DNA of 64,000 nt from Plectrocnemia conspersa (taxonomy: Eukaryota; Arthropoda; Insecta; Trichoptera; Polycentropodidae): NCBI GenBank assembly GCA_009617715.1, contig VTFK01000276.1, positions 558,001-622,000 on the forward strand, read 5' to 3'. The notes beneath the pieces were generated by a model that worked only from the letters and a program-made list of their open reading frames with translations, was not told the DNA's origin and did no database searches. Each line of letters begins with the position of its first letter. Within the stretch, counting starts at the first letter, position 1. Shown here in pieces: positions 11,953 through 23,800 of the stretch. The translations under genes were made by a program, and so were the position numbers.

Positions 11953-12415
11953 AATAGCTACATAGTTATTGAATGTTATGAATTTATCAGTGTACCACCA
12001 CAGGGCTCATGGTAAACCAAATAAAATGGCCCCCATAATGTGTTATAATGCTATTTGATATTTTGTTAATGTTAACATACGATCAAAAAAATATAATAGG
12101 CTACCAAAATATGGTTTGGGTTCGCTTTTTATTTGGCCTGCGAAAGATTTATTCACATCTTTACAAAGTCCATTGAATCTCTGGAATGTTTCAGTGAGAA
12201 TATTATCTCATCCGGCTTCTTACAGTTAAAGTTTAGGGACTTTTGCCCTAAAAATAGCATTATTTTATTGTTTAATGTTATTGAAATTTCATGGCCGCTC
12301 AATGCACATATTATTTTAGGTTTACGGATCATATAAGAATTATCCCAATTAATTCAGGTAAATTTCTTACTAGCACTGTGAGTTGCACTATCCGCCATGT
12401 ATGGTAAGCAATGGA
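11953..12415. other. Intergenic, no gene recognised
   Basis: Short open frames exist but none matches a family I know. Nothing supportable. Confidence 0.4.
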
Positions 12416-13545
12416 GTCGAAGAAATGGAACTTTAGTAAAATTACTTCGAAATTCTGCTTCTACACATAGGTAACAAGAAGACGCACTTATGCGTCTTAT
12501 GCGTATTTATCTGTGTAGATACTCTCTGAAGGTATCATATTCAGTCAAAAACTGGATCGTAGTCAGATCGCATTTATTTATGTCCCATTATTAATGTTGC
12601 TTAATGGTGACTGTAGCCATGCACATATTGATTTACTCCTCACATCCAGTCCATCCAGTCCTTCACGATATGAGCCTTAACGATGCCCGGTAGTAAAGTG
12701 ATAGAATCCATCCCAAACCAAGAAATTAGGTTATTTTAATTATATACAAGTGACACGTTAACTTAAATACACAAATATACAAATGAAGGATGTCAAAAAT
12801 AAAATAAAAACTACAAATTGTCGAAGAAATGAAGCATTCGTAAAAATAATATCAAAATATCGCTTCTGTATTGTGGTGCCTAAAAAACGCACTTATGCGT
12901 AGCCCGATGTGAATGTGATAAGGTAATATCTAGTCAAAATCTGCATCGTAGACAGATCGCACTTCATACATTTATTTTCGCTATGTCTCATTATTTATGC
13001 GGCTTAACCCACTTCCTGGTGGCCGTAGCCATGCACATATTATTGATTTACTCCAGGTGCTTGCAGGCGATTAGTCCGTTCAGTCCTCCACAATTTAAGC
13101 CGAACGATGCCCGGTAGTAAAAGGAAAGAATGCATCACAAGTCACGCTATGTTATTTTGCTTAAAATTAGGTCACATTGTCATGAAAATAGGGTTGCCAA
13201 AAATAAAAAAAATGTTTTGAAAGAAAATTGCAGTCGAAGAAATGGAACATTCGTGAAATTAGCCTTTTTAAATAATTAATTTCCTGAAATTAAATATCTT
13301 GCTTTTACATATGGGTAACAAAGATGCACTTTTGCGTAACTGCAAATATTCTTTGAAAGTATCGCGTTCAGTCTAAAAGTGCATCGTAGTGTATTTTCGC
13401 TACATTCTATTATTTCTGCCGCTCGGTGGTGACCTTGGCCTTACCATTATTGATTGATCCTGATGCTTGCATGCGATTGGTCCGTTTAGCCAGTCTCGTC
13501 TATCTTGGCCGCCCGTTTGCAAACATCACAGTAAATCGTCAAAAT
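12416..13545. repeat. Three degenerate direct repeats of about 410 bp
   Basis: Each unit begins GTCGAAGAAATG (12416, 12820, 13233; spacings 404 and 413). The units share in order an 'acgcacttatgcgt' type block, 'gtagccatgcacatat', 'ttgattta' and 'cgatgcccggtagtaaa' (units 1 and 2; unit 3 is more diverged). No long open frame. Origin unknown; see findings. Confidence 0.8.
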
Positions 13546-14803
13546 AACTTTTGCCTTAAATTTCGTGAACTTTAACTTCTTAGTGTCTATGGCCGAACTA
13601 ATATTTTTTTAATTATTTTCATCAAATAATTAATTTAGTAATGCATATTAATACAATATTACGTTTGATAACATATACTACATACATTTAAAATATTATT
13701 AATAAAACAAAAAATATACTATATGTTTTTCATTTCTTGAGAAAATTTATTTTTCATTTTCTCAAGACATTTTGATAAACAAAAAATAAATATAATATAT
13801 AAAGATGATCCATTTTATTGGTAATTTACTTATTTTATATTTGGAATAAAATAAAGATGAACTTCTTTCGATTTTTTATAAAACTATATTTTAGTTCGCC
13901 AACAGGCAAATTGTATATTGTTACTCTGTGGAAAGTCTTCATATATTTTTGCAATCTGATGATTCGCACGCGGAGCGGTTTTTTTATTATCTGATTATTA
14001 ATATAGTTTTTAGTTTAACAAAAAAAATAAGGCCAGCTGGAATAGTTGAGAAATTAGTAAACAATTTTTTGCTATTCAAATACGTCCGACCGCTATTAAA
14101 GGCTTCTAAGAAAGCGTGTATATTTTTAAGCATCTGGCACTGGCGCGCTCTTTCTTATGCAGCAGAATACAAAATAACAGTGGTAATGTTCGTATAAATT
14201 CAATTTTTTACAGAAAAGGCCCTATGAAAATTCTTGAAAAATGAGAATTCTTGCTTCGCCGTTTTCTCGAGAAATTATTGAAAAATAATTTTCGAGTAAA
14301 AATTGTATTTTTAGTGCTGGACCATCTACGCCTCACTTGTTCCTGACTTTCGCAATACCAGCGCCCCTTGAAGGGCGGGCGCAAAAGTAGTGACTCCCGA
14401 CGTAATTTGAAAAAAGACCAAGACGTTGCAAAAAATTCTAATAAAATATTTCGTTTGACTTAATATAGAAAAAATAATAACAATTTATAGTTAATGCATT
14501 CATTAGGTAGTTTAATATGTGTTACATTTAGTCGTAAAGAATGATATAAATGACTTAATATTTTTTTTAATTTTCCCCACTTGGCTCCTCCATCAACCAC
14601 CAAATTTCCTCTGGCACTTGCTAACTTGCTTACGATTAATTTGGTTTATTGTGGTTGTAAATTATCAGTATTTAGGTATCGTACATTTTAGTTTAGGATT
14701 ATTTTTCGAATTGTTTATTTCAGATTATTTTTATGAAATCAAGGGTAAGTAAAATTATCGCGATGCTTTCGAATTTCAGATGACAGGTCATAATATCAAC
14801 GAC
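13546..14803. other. Intergenic, no gene recognised
   Basis: Contains a small GC-rich patch near 14325-14400 with a short hairpin (GCGCCCCTTGAAGGGCG). Otherwise AT-rich with no supportable feature. Confidence 0.4.
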
Positions 14804-14884
14804 GTATTATATTTGTATATAGCTAATAACCACACAGTTTACTGTGTATACTTTGTGGGTATTAGCCACATAGAAATATAATAC
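14804..14884. repeat. 81-bp foldback element
   Basis: Arms of about 34 bp, both starting GTATTATATTT when read inward and sharing GCTAATA and CCACA blocks, around a 13-nt loop. Roughly four fifths of the arm positions pair. Looks like a small MITE. Confidence 0.65.
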
Positions 14885-15806
14885 AGTGTATCATCGTATA
14901 TACGATGTACACGTGGATAATGATAAGCTGAAAGCTATAATAAAAGCGATAACATTGTAAACATCTCAAGTTTACAAGAATATTGTAGATAGTAAAATAA
15001 AAAGACAATGTAAGCTTAGAACAGATATCGATTCAACCCAAAACCGTGGTTAATGATGGTGTTAAACATGCTTTAAAGAAACGAGATGAATCGAGAATAA
15101 TTGCAATTAGATAATGTTTATTGTATCAGTCTATTTGATAATTGCGTATTTTTAAATAATAAATTAATAAAAAAAGTCAATTTTTTATTTATTTTTTTAA
15201 TTATGTACCAATAATCGTATGTGCGATTAAGAAAATCTAGGTAAACCTAATCTTTGACTATGATTTCAATAATAATTATATAATAATCACTACATCCGAT
15301 CTCCCCTGCCACGATAGAAATAAAAAAAAACAAACGGTCCATATGGGATTCGAACCCAGACCTTTCAGGTCAATAGTAAGAAACTTATATGATTCATATA
15401 TATCGTGCCAGTTGGTATCGAAAGATTCAGTTGGATGATTTAATAAATAAAATATTAATTTATTCGATAGTATTTAAAAATGTATTATCTACAGTCCACG
15501 GCATCAACAGCGTGAAATATTATATTTTTTCAGATGACTAATCCAGCAATTGAATACGTATTTAATAATTTTAAATTATTTATAATTTAATTTCAATTAA
15601 ATAATGTTTATTGTATCACTATATAAGCTAATTGCGTATTTTTAAGTAATAAATTTAAAAAATATAAAATGGGCGTCGTTTTAAAGCTTTAGGTATGAGT
15701 TATTCTAGTTATAAAGTAGTTAACTGGTTGCTTGAAGAAGCATACATATGTAAGTAAGTCGTGAGTTTACCTTCGAAAAGGACTCACTTGTACATTCAGC
15801 CATTAT

Positions 15807-15953
15807 ATGACAGAATGTAACACAGTATACGAATTGGAAATTCATATAACACCGACGACGCCCGGTAAGTTTATTATGTTGGAAGTTCTATATATACCCA
15901 ATTTGAAGTTTAATCCTGCTTGCGAAAACGTCATTGGCGAGCGAAAACACTAG
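15807..15953 (+). other. 48-codon ORF preserved in the array units (unit A1)
   Basis: Starts MTECNTVYELEIHITPTTPG and ends at TAG. It stays open at the same place in units A2 (16546-16692) and, on the minus strand, B1 (39253-39399) and B2 (40653-40799). It is shortened in frame by 18 nt in A3 (17279-17407). A block VLYIPNLKFN faintly recalls copia-type polyproteins. Most differences between copies change amino acids, so selection is not evident. Confidence 0.3.
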
Positions 15954-16908
15954 CTCCACCTAGTATCTCATTGTGCAATTATTAGAAATAAAATAATGAG
16001 AATGACCTAACCGTTGATTATTAATTTAAATAATAATTATATAATAATTACTAAATCCGATCTCTCAAGCCACGATAGAAATAAAAAAAAAGCAATTAGG
16101 TTCATATGGGATTCGAACCCAGACCTTTCAGGTCAATAGTAAGAAACTTATATTATTCATCTATCGTGCCAGTTGGTATCGAAATAAATATAATATTAAT
16201 TTATTCGATAGTATTTAAAAATGTATTATCTACTGTCCACGGAATCAACAGCGGGAAATAAATCATTATTTCAGACGACTAATCCAGCAATTGAATACGT
16301 ATTAAATAATTTAAAATTATTTATTGTTTAATTGCAATTCGATATTGTTTATTGTATCACTCTACATATTTGCAAATTGCGTATTTTTAAATAATATATT
16401 TAAAAATAAAATAAAAGAATGGGCGTTGTTTTAAAGCATTAGGTACTACTATGGTATGAGTTATAGTAGTTATCTGGGTGCTTGAAGCAAACATAAGTCG
16501 TGAGTTTACCTTCGAAACGGACTCACTTGTACATTCAGCCATTATATGACAGAATATAACACTGTATATGAATTGGATATGCATATAACACCGACGACCC
16601 CCGGTAAGTTTACTATGTTGGAAGTTCTATATATACCCAATTTGAAGTTTAATCCTGCTTGTGAAAACGTCATTTGCGAGCAAAAACACTAGCTCTACCT
16701 AGTATCGCATTATGCAATTATTAGAAATAAAATAATGAGAATGACCTAACCGTTGGTTATTAATTTAAATAATAATTAAATAATATTCACTAAATTCGAT
16801 CTCCCAGCCACGATAGAAATAAAAAAAAAACAATTAGGTTCATATGGGATTCGAACCCAGACCTTTCAGGTCAATAGTAAGAAACTTATATTATTCATCT
16901 ATTGTGCC

Positions 16909-16953
16909 CATAGAGTAAAGAATGTATTACTATATGATATTCCTTACTCTATG
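16909..16953. mobile_element. 45-bp hairpin insertion with 8-bp target duplication (tiny hAT-like MITE)
   Basis: Arms CATAGAGTAAAGAAT and ATTCCTTACTCTATG pair at 14 of 15 positions. It interrupts array unit A3; flanks read ATTGTGCC before and ATCGTGCC after, a duplication of the intact sites ATCGTGCC in units A1 and A2. An 8-bp duplication fits hAT. Confidence 0.75.
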
Positions 16954-17410
16954 ATCGTGCCAGTTGTTATCAAAAGGTTCAGTTGAATGATTTAATAAAT
17001 ATAATATTAATTTATTCGATAATACTTAAAAATCTATGATCTACAGTCCACGGCATCAACAGCGTGAAATATAATATTATTTCAGACGACTAATCCAGAA
17101 ATTGAATACGTATTTTTAAATTACAAATTAAAAAAATAATAAAAAATGGGCGTTGTCTTAAAGTATTAGGGGTACTAATTATAGATTAATAAAGTAATTC
17201 ACTGTATGAGGTGCTTGGAGCATTAATAAATCGTGAATTTACCTTCGAAAGGGATTCACTAGTCCATTCATTCATTATATGACAGAAGGTAAGACAGTAT
17301 ATGAATTGGAAATTTATATAGCACAGACGACGCCCAGTGAGTTTGTTATGTTGAAAATTATGTATGTACCGATTGCGAATGTAAGCATTTGCGAGCGAAA
17401 ACACTAGCTA

Positions 17411-17772
17411 TTATCACACTGCAATTAAATCATAAAATTCTGACATTTTCTACGTACAAACTTGTGGCGTGTGGTGGCGGCAAGCATTTGTCCATGCTTG
17501 TACAAAAAGATTGATCATACCTGCTTATCAAGTTTGCAGTTATGTGTTTCCCCTCCTTTACACAGTACAATAACACGCGAATTTATTTGGCACAGTAAGA
17601 GAAAGGTTAAAGCTACTAAATAAATATGTATATTTTCTAAACATATTATAGAACAATTCAGAATATATGCAATTTAAAATTTTTTGATCGACTTTAAATC
17701 GAAACAATAAAAAATATTCGCTGCTCATTTGTTCGTTTTATAAAATGGAATACTAATACATGTATGATTCTA
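17411..17772. other. Intergenic upstream of ZER1
   Basis: Presumably contains the ZER1 promoter. No TATA box or initiator could be assigned with confidence. Confidence 0.35.
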
Positions 17773-17806
17773 TGTAACGAGCGTTCGATACACAAAGCTC
17801 GTTACA
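17773..17806 (+). promoter_or_regulatory. Perfect 10-bp hairpin just upstream of the ZER1 start
   Basis: TGTAACGAGC and GCTCGTTACA pair perfectly around a 14-nt loop, 40 nt before the ATG. It would lie in the proximal promoter or the 5' leader. A role is speculative. Confidence 0.4.
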
Positions 17807-17846
17807 CTGAATTCTTTCGCAGTGACGTTTCCCCAGCTGGGCAGCG

Positions 17847-20800
17847 ATGGCGGACGTCGACATGGAAGAGACGCTCGCGGCGCCTAGCAGCGAAGCGATG
17901 ATGGCTGGTCTGGATCCGTCGTCTCTGTTCGACGCATGCCTCGATTATTTGGTGGGGGAGTTGCACATGTTGTGTGTGGTGCGCGATTCAAAATTGACGC
18001 TGCGCGACGAGGTGCTTCTGCCTAGCGAGATCTGCGACAGGTTCGTGACTGCGTACCAGCGCGTGGATACCACTGGCGAAATCGGCGACGACTTCGCCGG
18101 CATCTTCAGGGACACGCGCAGGACTCGCGTACGGCGGCTCAAACTGCGCAACTCGCTCATATCGGACGCGGGCCTGGAGCTTTTTCTCGCCCACCGACCT
18201 AGTGAGATCGACCTGGAGTCATGCCGTAATCTCACTCAAGCGGCCGTCGACCGCATCGGCGACAGCCTGTCCGACACACATGTCCTTCGTCTTGCCAATC
18301 TCGCTAACGGCGTTGAAATTCGCGACTTGCCCTCAGCGCTGCGGCTCAAGCGTCTCATCTATCACGAGACGGGCCTCACCGACCTGCGGAACTACATGCA
18401 CCGCCTGCAGACGCTCACGCACCTCGAGGTCACAGGCTGCACTATGCAGCTGGACCCCTCCTGCACTCTGTCCAACCTCGTTTCTCTGGTCCTCTACAAT
18501 AATTGGTGCAACGACCGCTGGATCGACTGGGTTTGCAGCCTCAAAAACCTGCAGCACTTAGATCTGTCGCAACACGGCAGCAACCTTTGCAACTTTCAAG
18601 ACGCTAACCAAGTGCTGGATCTGATCGTCACCTCGTTGCCAGCTCTAACGTCCCTCGACATATCCGGAACCAACTTGGCCGGTACTGGCGCAATGATGCC
18701 AAACAACAACAACATATTGTGCGACATACCCGGACTATCGTCTAGGATCGCCAATCCGCTCAACTTTCTAGGATTGTACGGAACCACCAACAACGCTTGC
18801 TGGAGGCATGACATCCCTGCACTAAGAGTATGTATTACACTTCATTTTGTATATTTTATTTTTCACACAAGACATAATTATAATTATGAAATTGAGAATA
18901 TCTAGAAACCAGGGCCGCTGAGAGCGAACCCGAGCCCTAGGAAAACAATGATTTCAGGCCTCATGACAAAAATGGCATTTTATATATTTTTAACATCGTA
19001 ATATAATTTCTTGAATAAATAATAATAGGTACAAGTTAACCCTTTCTATGCTACAAATAAATATAAAAATTAGCCACTTATAAATATAAAAATGAATGCA
19101 ATGTGTTTAATTATTACATGTGAAATATGTTTTTTTTAACTTCCGCTATAATTCGTAACTACCCTATACCTATATTTCTTACGCGCATATTGTTGTATTT
19201 GCAATGTTCAAATACGTAAGTAAATAAAGAATCTTCCCAAATTTATAAATAAATAAACAACAAAGCAAACATTTCAAGATATCGCTAAGAAAAAAAATAT
19301 TGTAAAGATATATTAAATTAATCTATAAAAAAAAATTATCTATAGACATATATAATCCAAAATAGCTGATATCAAAATATCAATATATAACCATCTTATT
19401 TATCGCTATTATAATCATGAATTAATTTAATCCTACATATTGAGATTTAAGATAATATTCAATATTAACAGCTTAACGTATATTTGCCGAACTTTGGCCG
19501 AGCGATTTTGTGAAAAATAGCAAACAATTATCTTTTTTTAGTAAATTCCATACAACTTTTAAACCAATTAAGTTATATTATTGAAATTTAATATGTAGCT
19601 TCCTTATGATTTTTTGCATAAACACATTGTCAAGTACATCATTTAATCAATGATTCTAAATCTGTGGGTCGCATAATTAGTAATATAATGAAAAAAATAC
19701 TTGTATAAAGTCGCGTGCAAAAATAACGTATCACCTACAAAATCATATTTCATATGAAATTAAAAACGTATTATAGTTTAAATAAATTAATAATTTTTTC
19801 CAACTATTTAACCCTTTGCCCTCGTAATCGTTTTTGTACTAGGTAGATAGCCAACTCGGGAAAAATGAAAAATATTTCATTTTTATTAAAAATTTAAATT
19901 ATATATGTATGTAGAGATTGTGTATGTTTGGTTTATTTTTAAAAACTAAAATACGTTCCATTGAAGGTCAAACGAAACGCTGCAGTTAGTGTCATATTAT
20001 TTTATATATTTCTTAATTAAAAATAGAGAAAACATTTAAGGAGTGGCTATATGCTACATATTTGTTTGTAATTTTATATATTCATTTTCCTTATAATCTG
20101 AAATCTTTTATTAAATAATTAGTTTTATTTTAATTTTTAACTCATTTTAAGACATCGATAGAATGGAATTAAAAAAAATATAAGTGACTATTTTCGCCCA
20201 AAAATAGGGTGCAAAATCATCCATGAAGATTCAGTCCTAATTTGAGCCCAGGTGCTCTTCCTTCGGCGGGATTAAAAATTCAGGAAGATTTTGTAATCTA
20301 CCGTCTTTACCGTTCCGTTGATAAAGTGTATACTTCCCACTCTGAAATACGAAAAGCATCCCCAGATCATTTGGCTTTCTGGATTTCGTACAATTGGCTG
20401 GATACAATAATCATGGTATTTTTCACCCCTTCAACGACGAACGTATGAATTAACCCGAATGAATTAATTTTGTTCTCATCTGAGAACATTACCCTTCTCT
20501 AATTTTTATGTCGATTGGCCCATTCCGCGCGTTTCTGTCGCATTGTTTTGGTAAATAACGACTTTTTAGTAGGTATATGGTCGAAGAGACCTTCATCCCT
20601 TAGACGCCTACGAGTTGTATCCTCATTTGTTTGTGTTTTGTATCATTGAACTCGCTGATTTTACGCTGACCGCGTAAGCAGCCGATACGCTCACTACCCT
20701 TAACTCGATTTGTTGCACCTGTTTCGATGTTTTTTTTAAAAGTCTGATCTGTTAATTGGTTACATTCAGACTGCAAAATGTTTCTTGTTAGGAACCCCAT

Positions 20801-23800
20801 TGACGAATACGCAATGATTGGCTTTTTGCTTTTCACTTAATTGCGAGCGATTCGGCATTATAACATTTAAACATATTTTTTTCACAAAAGCTGTCAGTCA
20901 ACTCACTAGGTAACTACTACAAAACAATGGAGACTTACCCCTAAATGAACACAAAAATTTCCAGTAAACAATAACGGAAATATCTTACTTTTTTACGATT
21001 TCAAAAGTGATGCGTTTTTTTTTGCACGTGACTGTATAAATATAATATTATATATATATATATATAATATATATTACTTATTTATTAAAATTAAGACTAT
21101 CGTGACCTGACAGGTTAATCTAATGCGTCACGATGGCCAAAAGTATAAAATATATTAAAATTAAAAAATACATATACACACACACATATAACTAAAAGCA
21201 CGAAAACAAGATAAAAGGACGGATACATATCACCACAACAGGTGTTCACACGAATTGAACCAAAACTCGAAACTCATTATGTGCACGAAAAAATATCAAT
21301 ATATTGATACATAATATTGGGCGAATTGATGGCCTTTGCCAGAAAAGAGTTGGCAAGTGCTCCAGTAAATTTGAAAAATTCGTCAGCCCCTCGTGAATGT
21401 CTCAATAATTTGTACGCAATGAACTTGTATTGAAATTAAATAACATTCCTTAAAAAAAATATTTTGCCTTGTGAGTAGGGATTCCAATCCCGGGATCCCG
21501 AATCCCGGGATCCCGGGATCCCGAACAATTTTCAATACCCGATGAGTCCCGGGATTATAAAACATAATCCCGAATTTTTCGGATTGGTTGATTTATCAAG
21601 CACAATCGAATTATTATTGACAACATCGTTATATTTCGTGTACAAACTTGCGCGAGTTGCACTTGTCATCTGTGAATCTTTGAGGCTGTGAGTCTGAACG
21701 TGCTTTTTCAGCAGTAGGCTGCTTAGGAACCAAAATCAGATCAAGGCTAAATGATATAACACTTGATGCTTTGATGTTACTTCGTGAGTTTTATTCAAAA
21801 TAATGTTTTCAATTAATTGTGTCTATGAATGTACATAGGTATGTGCATACATTGTCAAAAGTTCATTTTTTTTTTCTCAAATAAATATATAAGTCCTTCC
21901 CTTTTTTATTTTTATTATATTATTTTCTATTTTAAGTCCAAGATTAAAATTATACGTACTTTATACATTGTACTTTATAAAAAACAGATGTAAAAATATA
22001 TTGTATTATTTATTTTAAATTATTTTTGTCGATAAAATAACATGAAAATTATCCCGGGACTGGTCCCGGGATCCCGGGATCGACTAATTGCAATACCGAA
22101 ATCCCGGGATCAAAATTTTGGTCCGGGATTGGAATCCCTACTTGTGAGAAATCACCTTGAGAGCGATCGATTTGTGACCAATTTTTCGTGTGAGAAATTG
22201 CCTTGTGAGCAATAGTCCACGTGAGCAATCTTCCTGTGACCAATGTTCGTGTGATTGGTTGCTATGTGAATAATAGTTCCTCATCCTTGTCTATACATAT
22301 AGTGCCGATATGATATGTTTGCTCACAAAGGTTTAATTAATGCATAATAAAATCTTAGATTTGTAAAAAAACGATCAAACTACTAGAGGACATATTCACC
22401 TAACAGGTCTGAGGCTCACTCCGAATGGTATTCATTAAAACTCAAAATTTATTGCTTTTCTCGAATCATCTTCTATAAATATCACATGACTTGAGATTAC
22501 AATTCAAATGGAGTCTTTGTCTATCTAAAATATTTCGGTTTAGTTCTGCTTTTAACTGCGCAATATCAACTGCTAGTAAATACAATTATTTTATTAAGTA
22601 TTTACTGAGAATAAAATCATAAATCAAAATAAAATTTAAAATGCCAAGTACCCTTTGTGATTCTATAAAACCGAAATTAATCGTTAACTTACAACATAAC
22701 TAGTAGTGTTCGATTAAAAATATATCAGAAAACCTTAACACATTACCTACCAATTTTTTTTATGTAATAAAATTAAGTATAAATACAAAAAAAATAATAA
22801 ATAAAATTAAGTATAAATACAAAAAAAAAAATTATAATAGTATAATATTGCCCCATTTTAATTATTGTGCAACACTATTAAATATGTTAAATAAATTAGA
22901 TAAACAAATGTTGCAAAATTACAAAATAGGGCAATGAGAGTAATTTTAAATAAAAATAGATTAACTAATTGTAAAAGTATGATTGATAGATTAGAATGGT
23001 TGAATGTTCAAGAAATATTGAGTATGAATGTTTTAGTATTTATATATAAGTTAGAAAATAATATATTACCAAAATATTTTAATAAGTATTTAATAAGAAA
23101 TAAAGATGTACATAAATATAATACTAGAAATAGAGAAAATTTAAAGAAAATTAAGTATAAGAAAACGAGTACGGCTAGGGGAATTATGTACGGAGGTTTT
23201 GATTTATATAATAGTCTTCCAAGAGAAATCGAAACAGCAAAAAATATAACGGGTTTCATAAATGGAATAAAAAAAACACCTTCGTACATATAGAAATAAA
23301 TTATAATATTAAGACTTTATTATTGTATATTTTCATTTTTTTTCTTTCTGTTATGTATTTTTTATATATTTTTATATATGTTTACTAAATTTGTTAGATG
23401 TAAAGATTAGCTATTAAGCTAAATAAATTAATAAAATAAAATAATAATAAATATGTATGTGTTCCTTTTTGCTGAAAAAGTTCGGTAAAATATTTTAACA
23501 AAAAAACACTTAACCGCTTTAAAAAATATTTTTTTATAAATGCTCCTAATCGGAGATCAAGGCATATGATGTGTAAAATAGAAATATATTTACCAGTACA
23601 ATTTATTTATGCTGTTCTTTCATACAATCAACATGCAATCTTACATTACACTACATTTTTTGCACATGGCACATCTTTATTTACCATCGATCGTTCTTTC
23701 TATGCAATGTCCATTCGAATAACTTCTTAGTTCTTTAGTGTGCGAATGTCTTCCTGCATTTTTCGTATCAGATATTGATGATAATCGTAAATATGTTCTC

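Larger units (their letters stand above)
15100..17410 (-). repeat. Three-unit tandem array A with tRNA-like segments (inverted relative to array B)
   Basis: Units repeat at 763 and 738 bp (box-B cores at 15346-15356, 16109-16119, 16847-16857). Each contains, read on the minus strand, a tRNA-like segment with a consensus pol III box B (GGTTCGAATCC) bracketed by GGCACGATAG and CTATCGTGGC. A longer body follows, including 'gagatactaggtggagct' and 'acgacgcccatttt'. A partial unit lies at 15100-15175. The whole array recurs inverted at 38782-41215. I read it as a tRNA-derived repeat that became tandem; I do not recognise the family. Confidence 0.85.

Noticed and set aside
15337..15420. Functional tRNA gene
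   Set aside because: Only box B and a T-arm are convincing; the acceptor stem does not pair and box A is poor.
16387..17404. Minus-strand frames with an FQFIYSVIFCHIM motif repeated in the array units
   Set aside because: Repeated because the units are repeated; the antisense 48-codon frame is better kept, and neither shows a start or splice context.
15100..17410. CRISPR-like or satellite regular array
   Set aside because: Only three long units of about 750 bp with no short spacers; it is an eukaryotic dispersed repeat that became tandem.
17945..18814. Several open frames on both strands within ZER1 exon 1
   Set aside because: Shadows of a GC-rich exon; only the 17847 frame continues through eight in-phase exons.
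19037..19820. A piggyBac element between two TTAACCCTTT sites (19037 and 19808)
   Set aside because: Both sites read in the same direction, so they cannot be the two inverted ends of one element.
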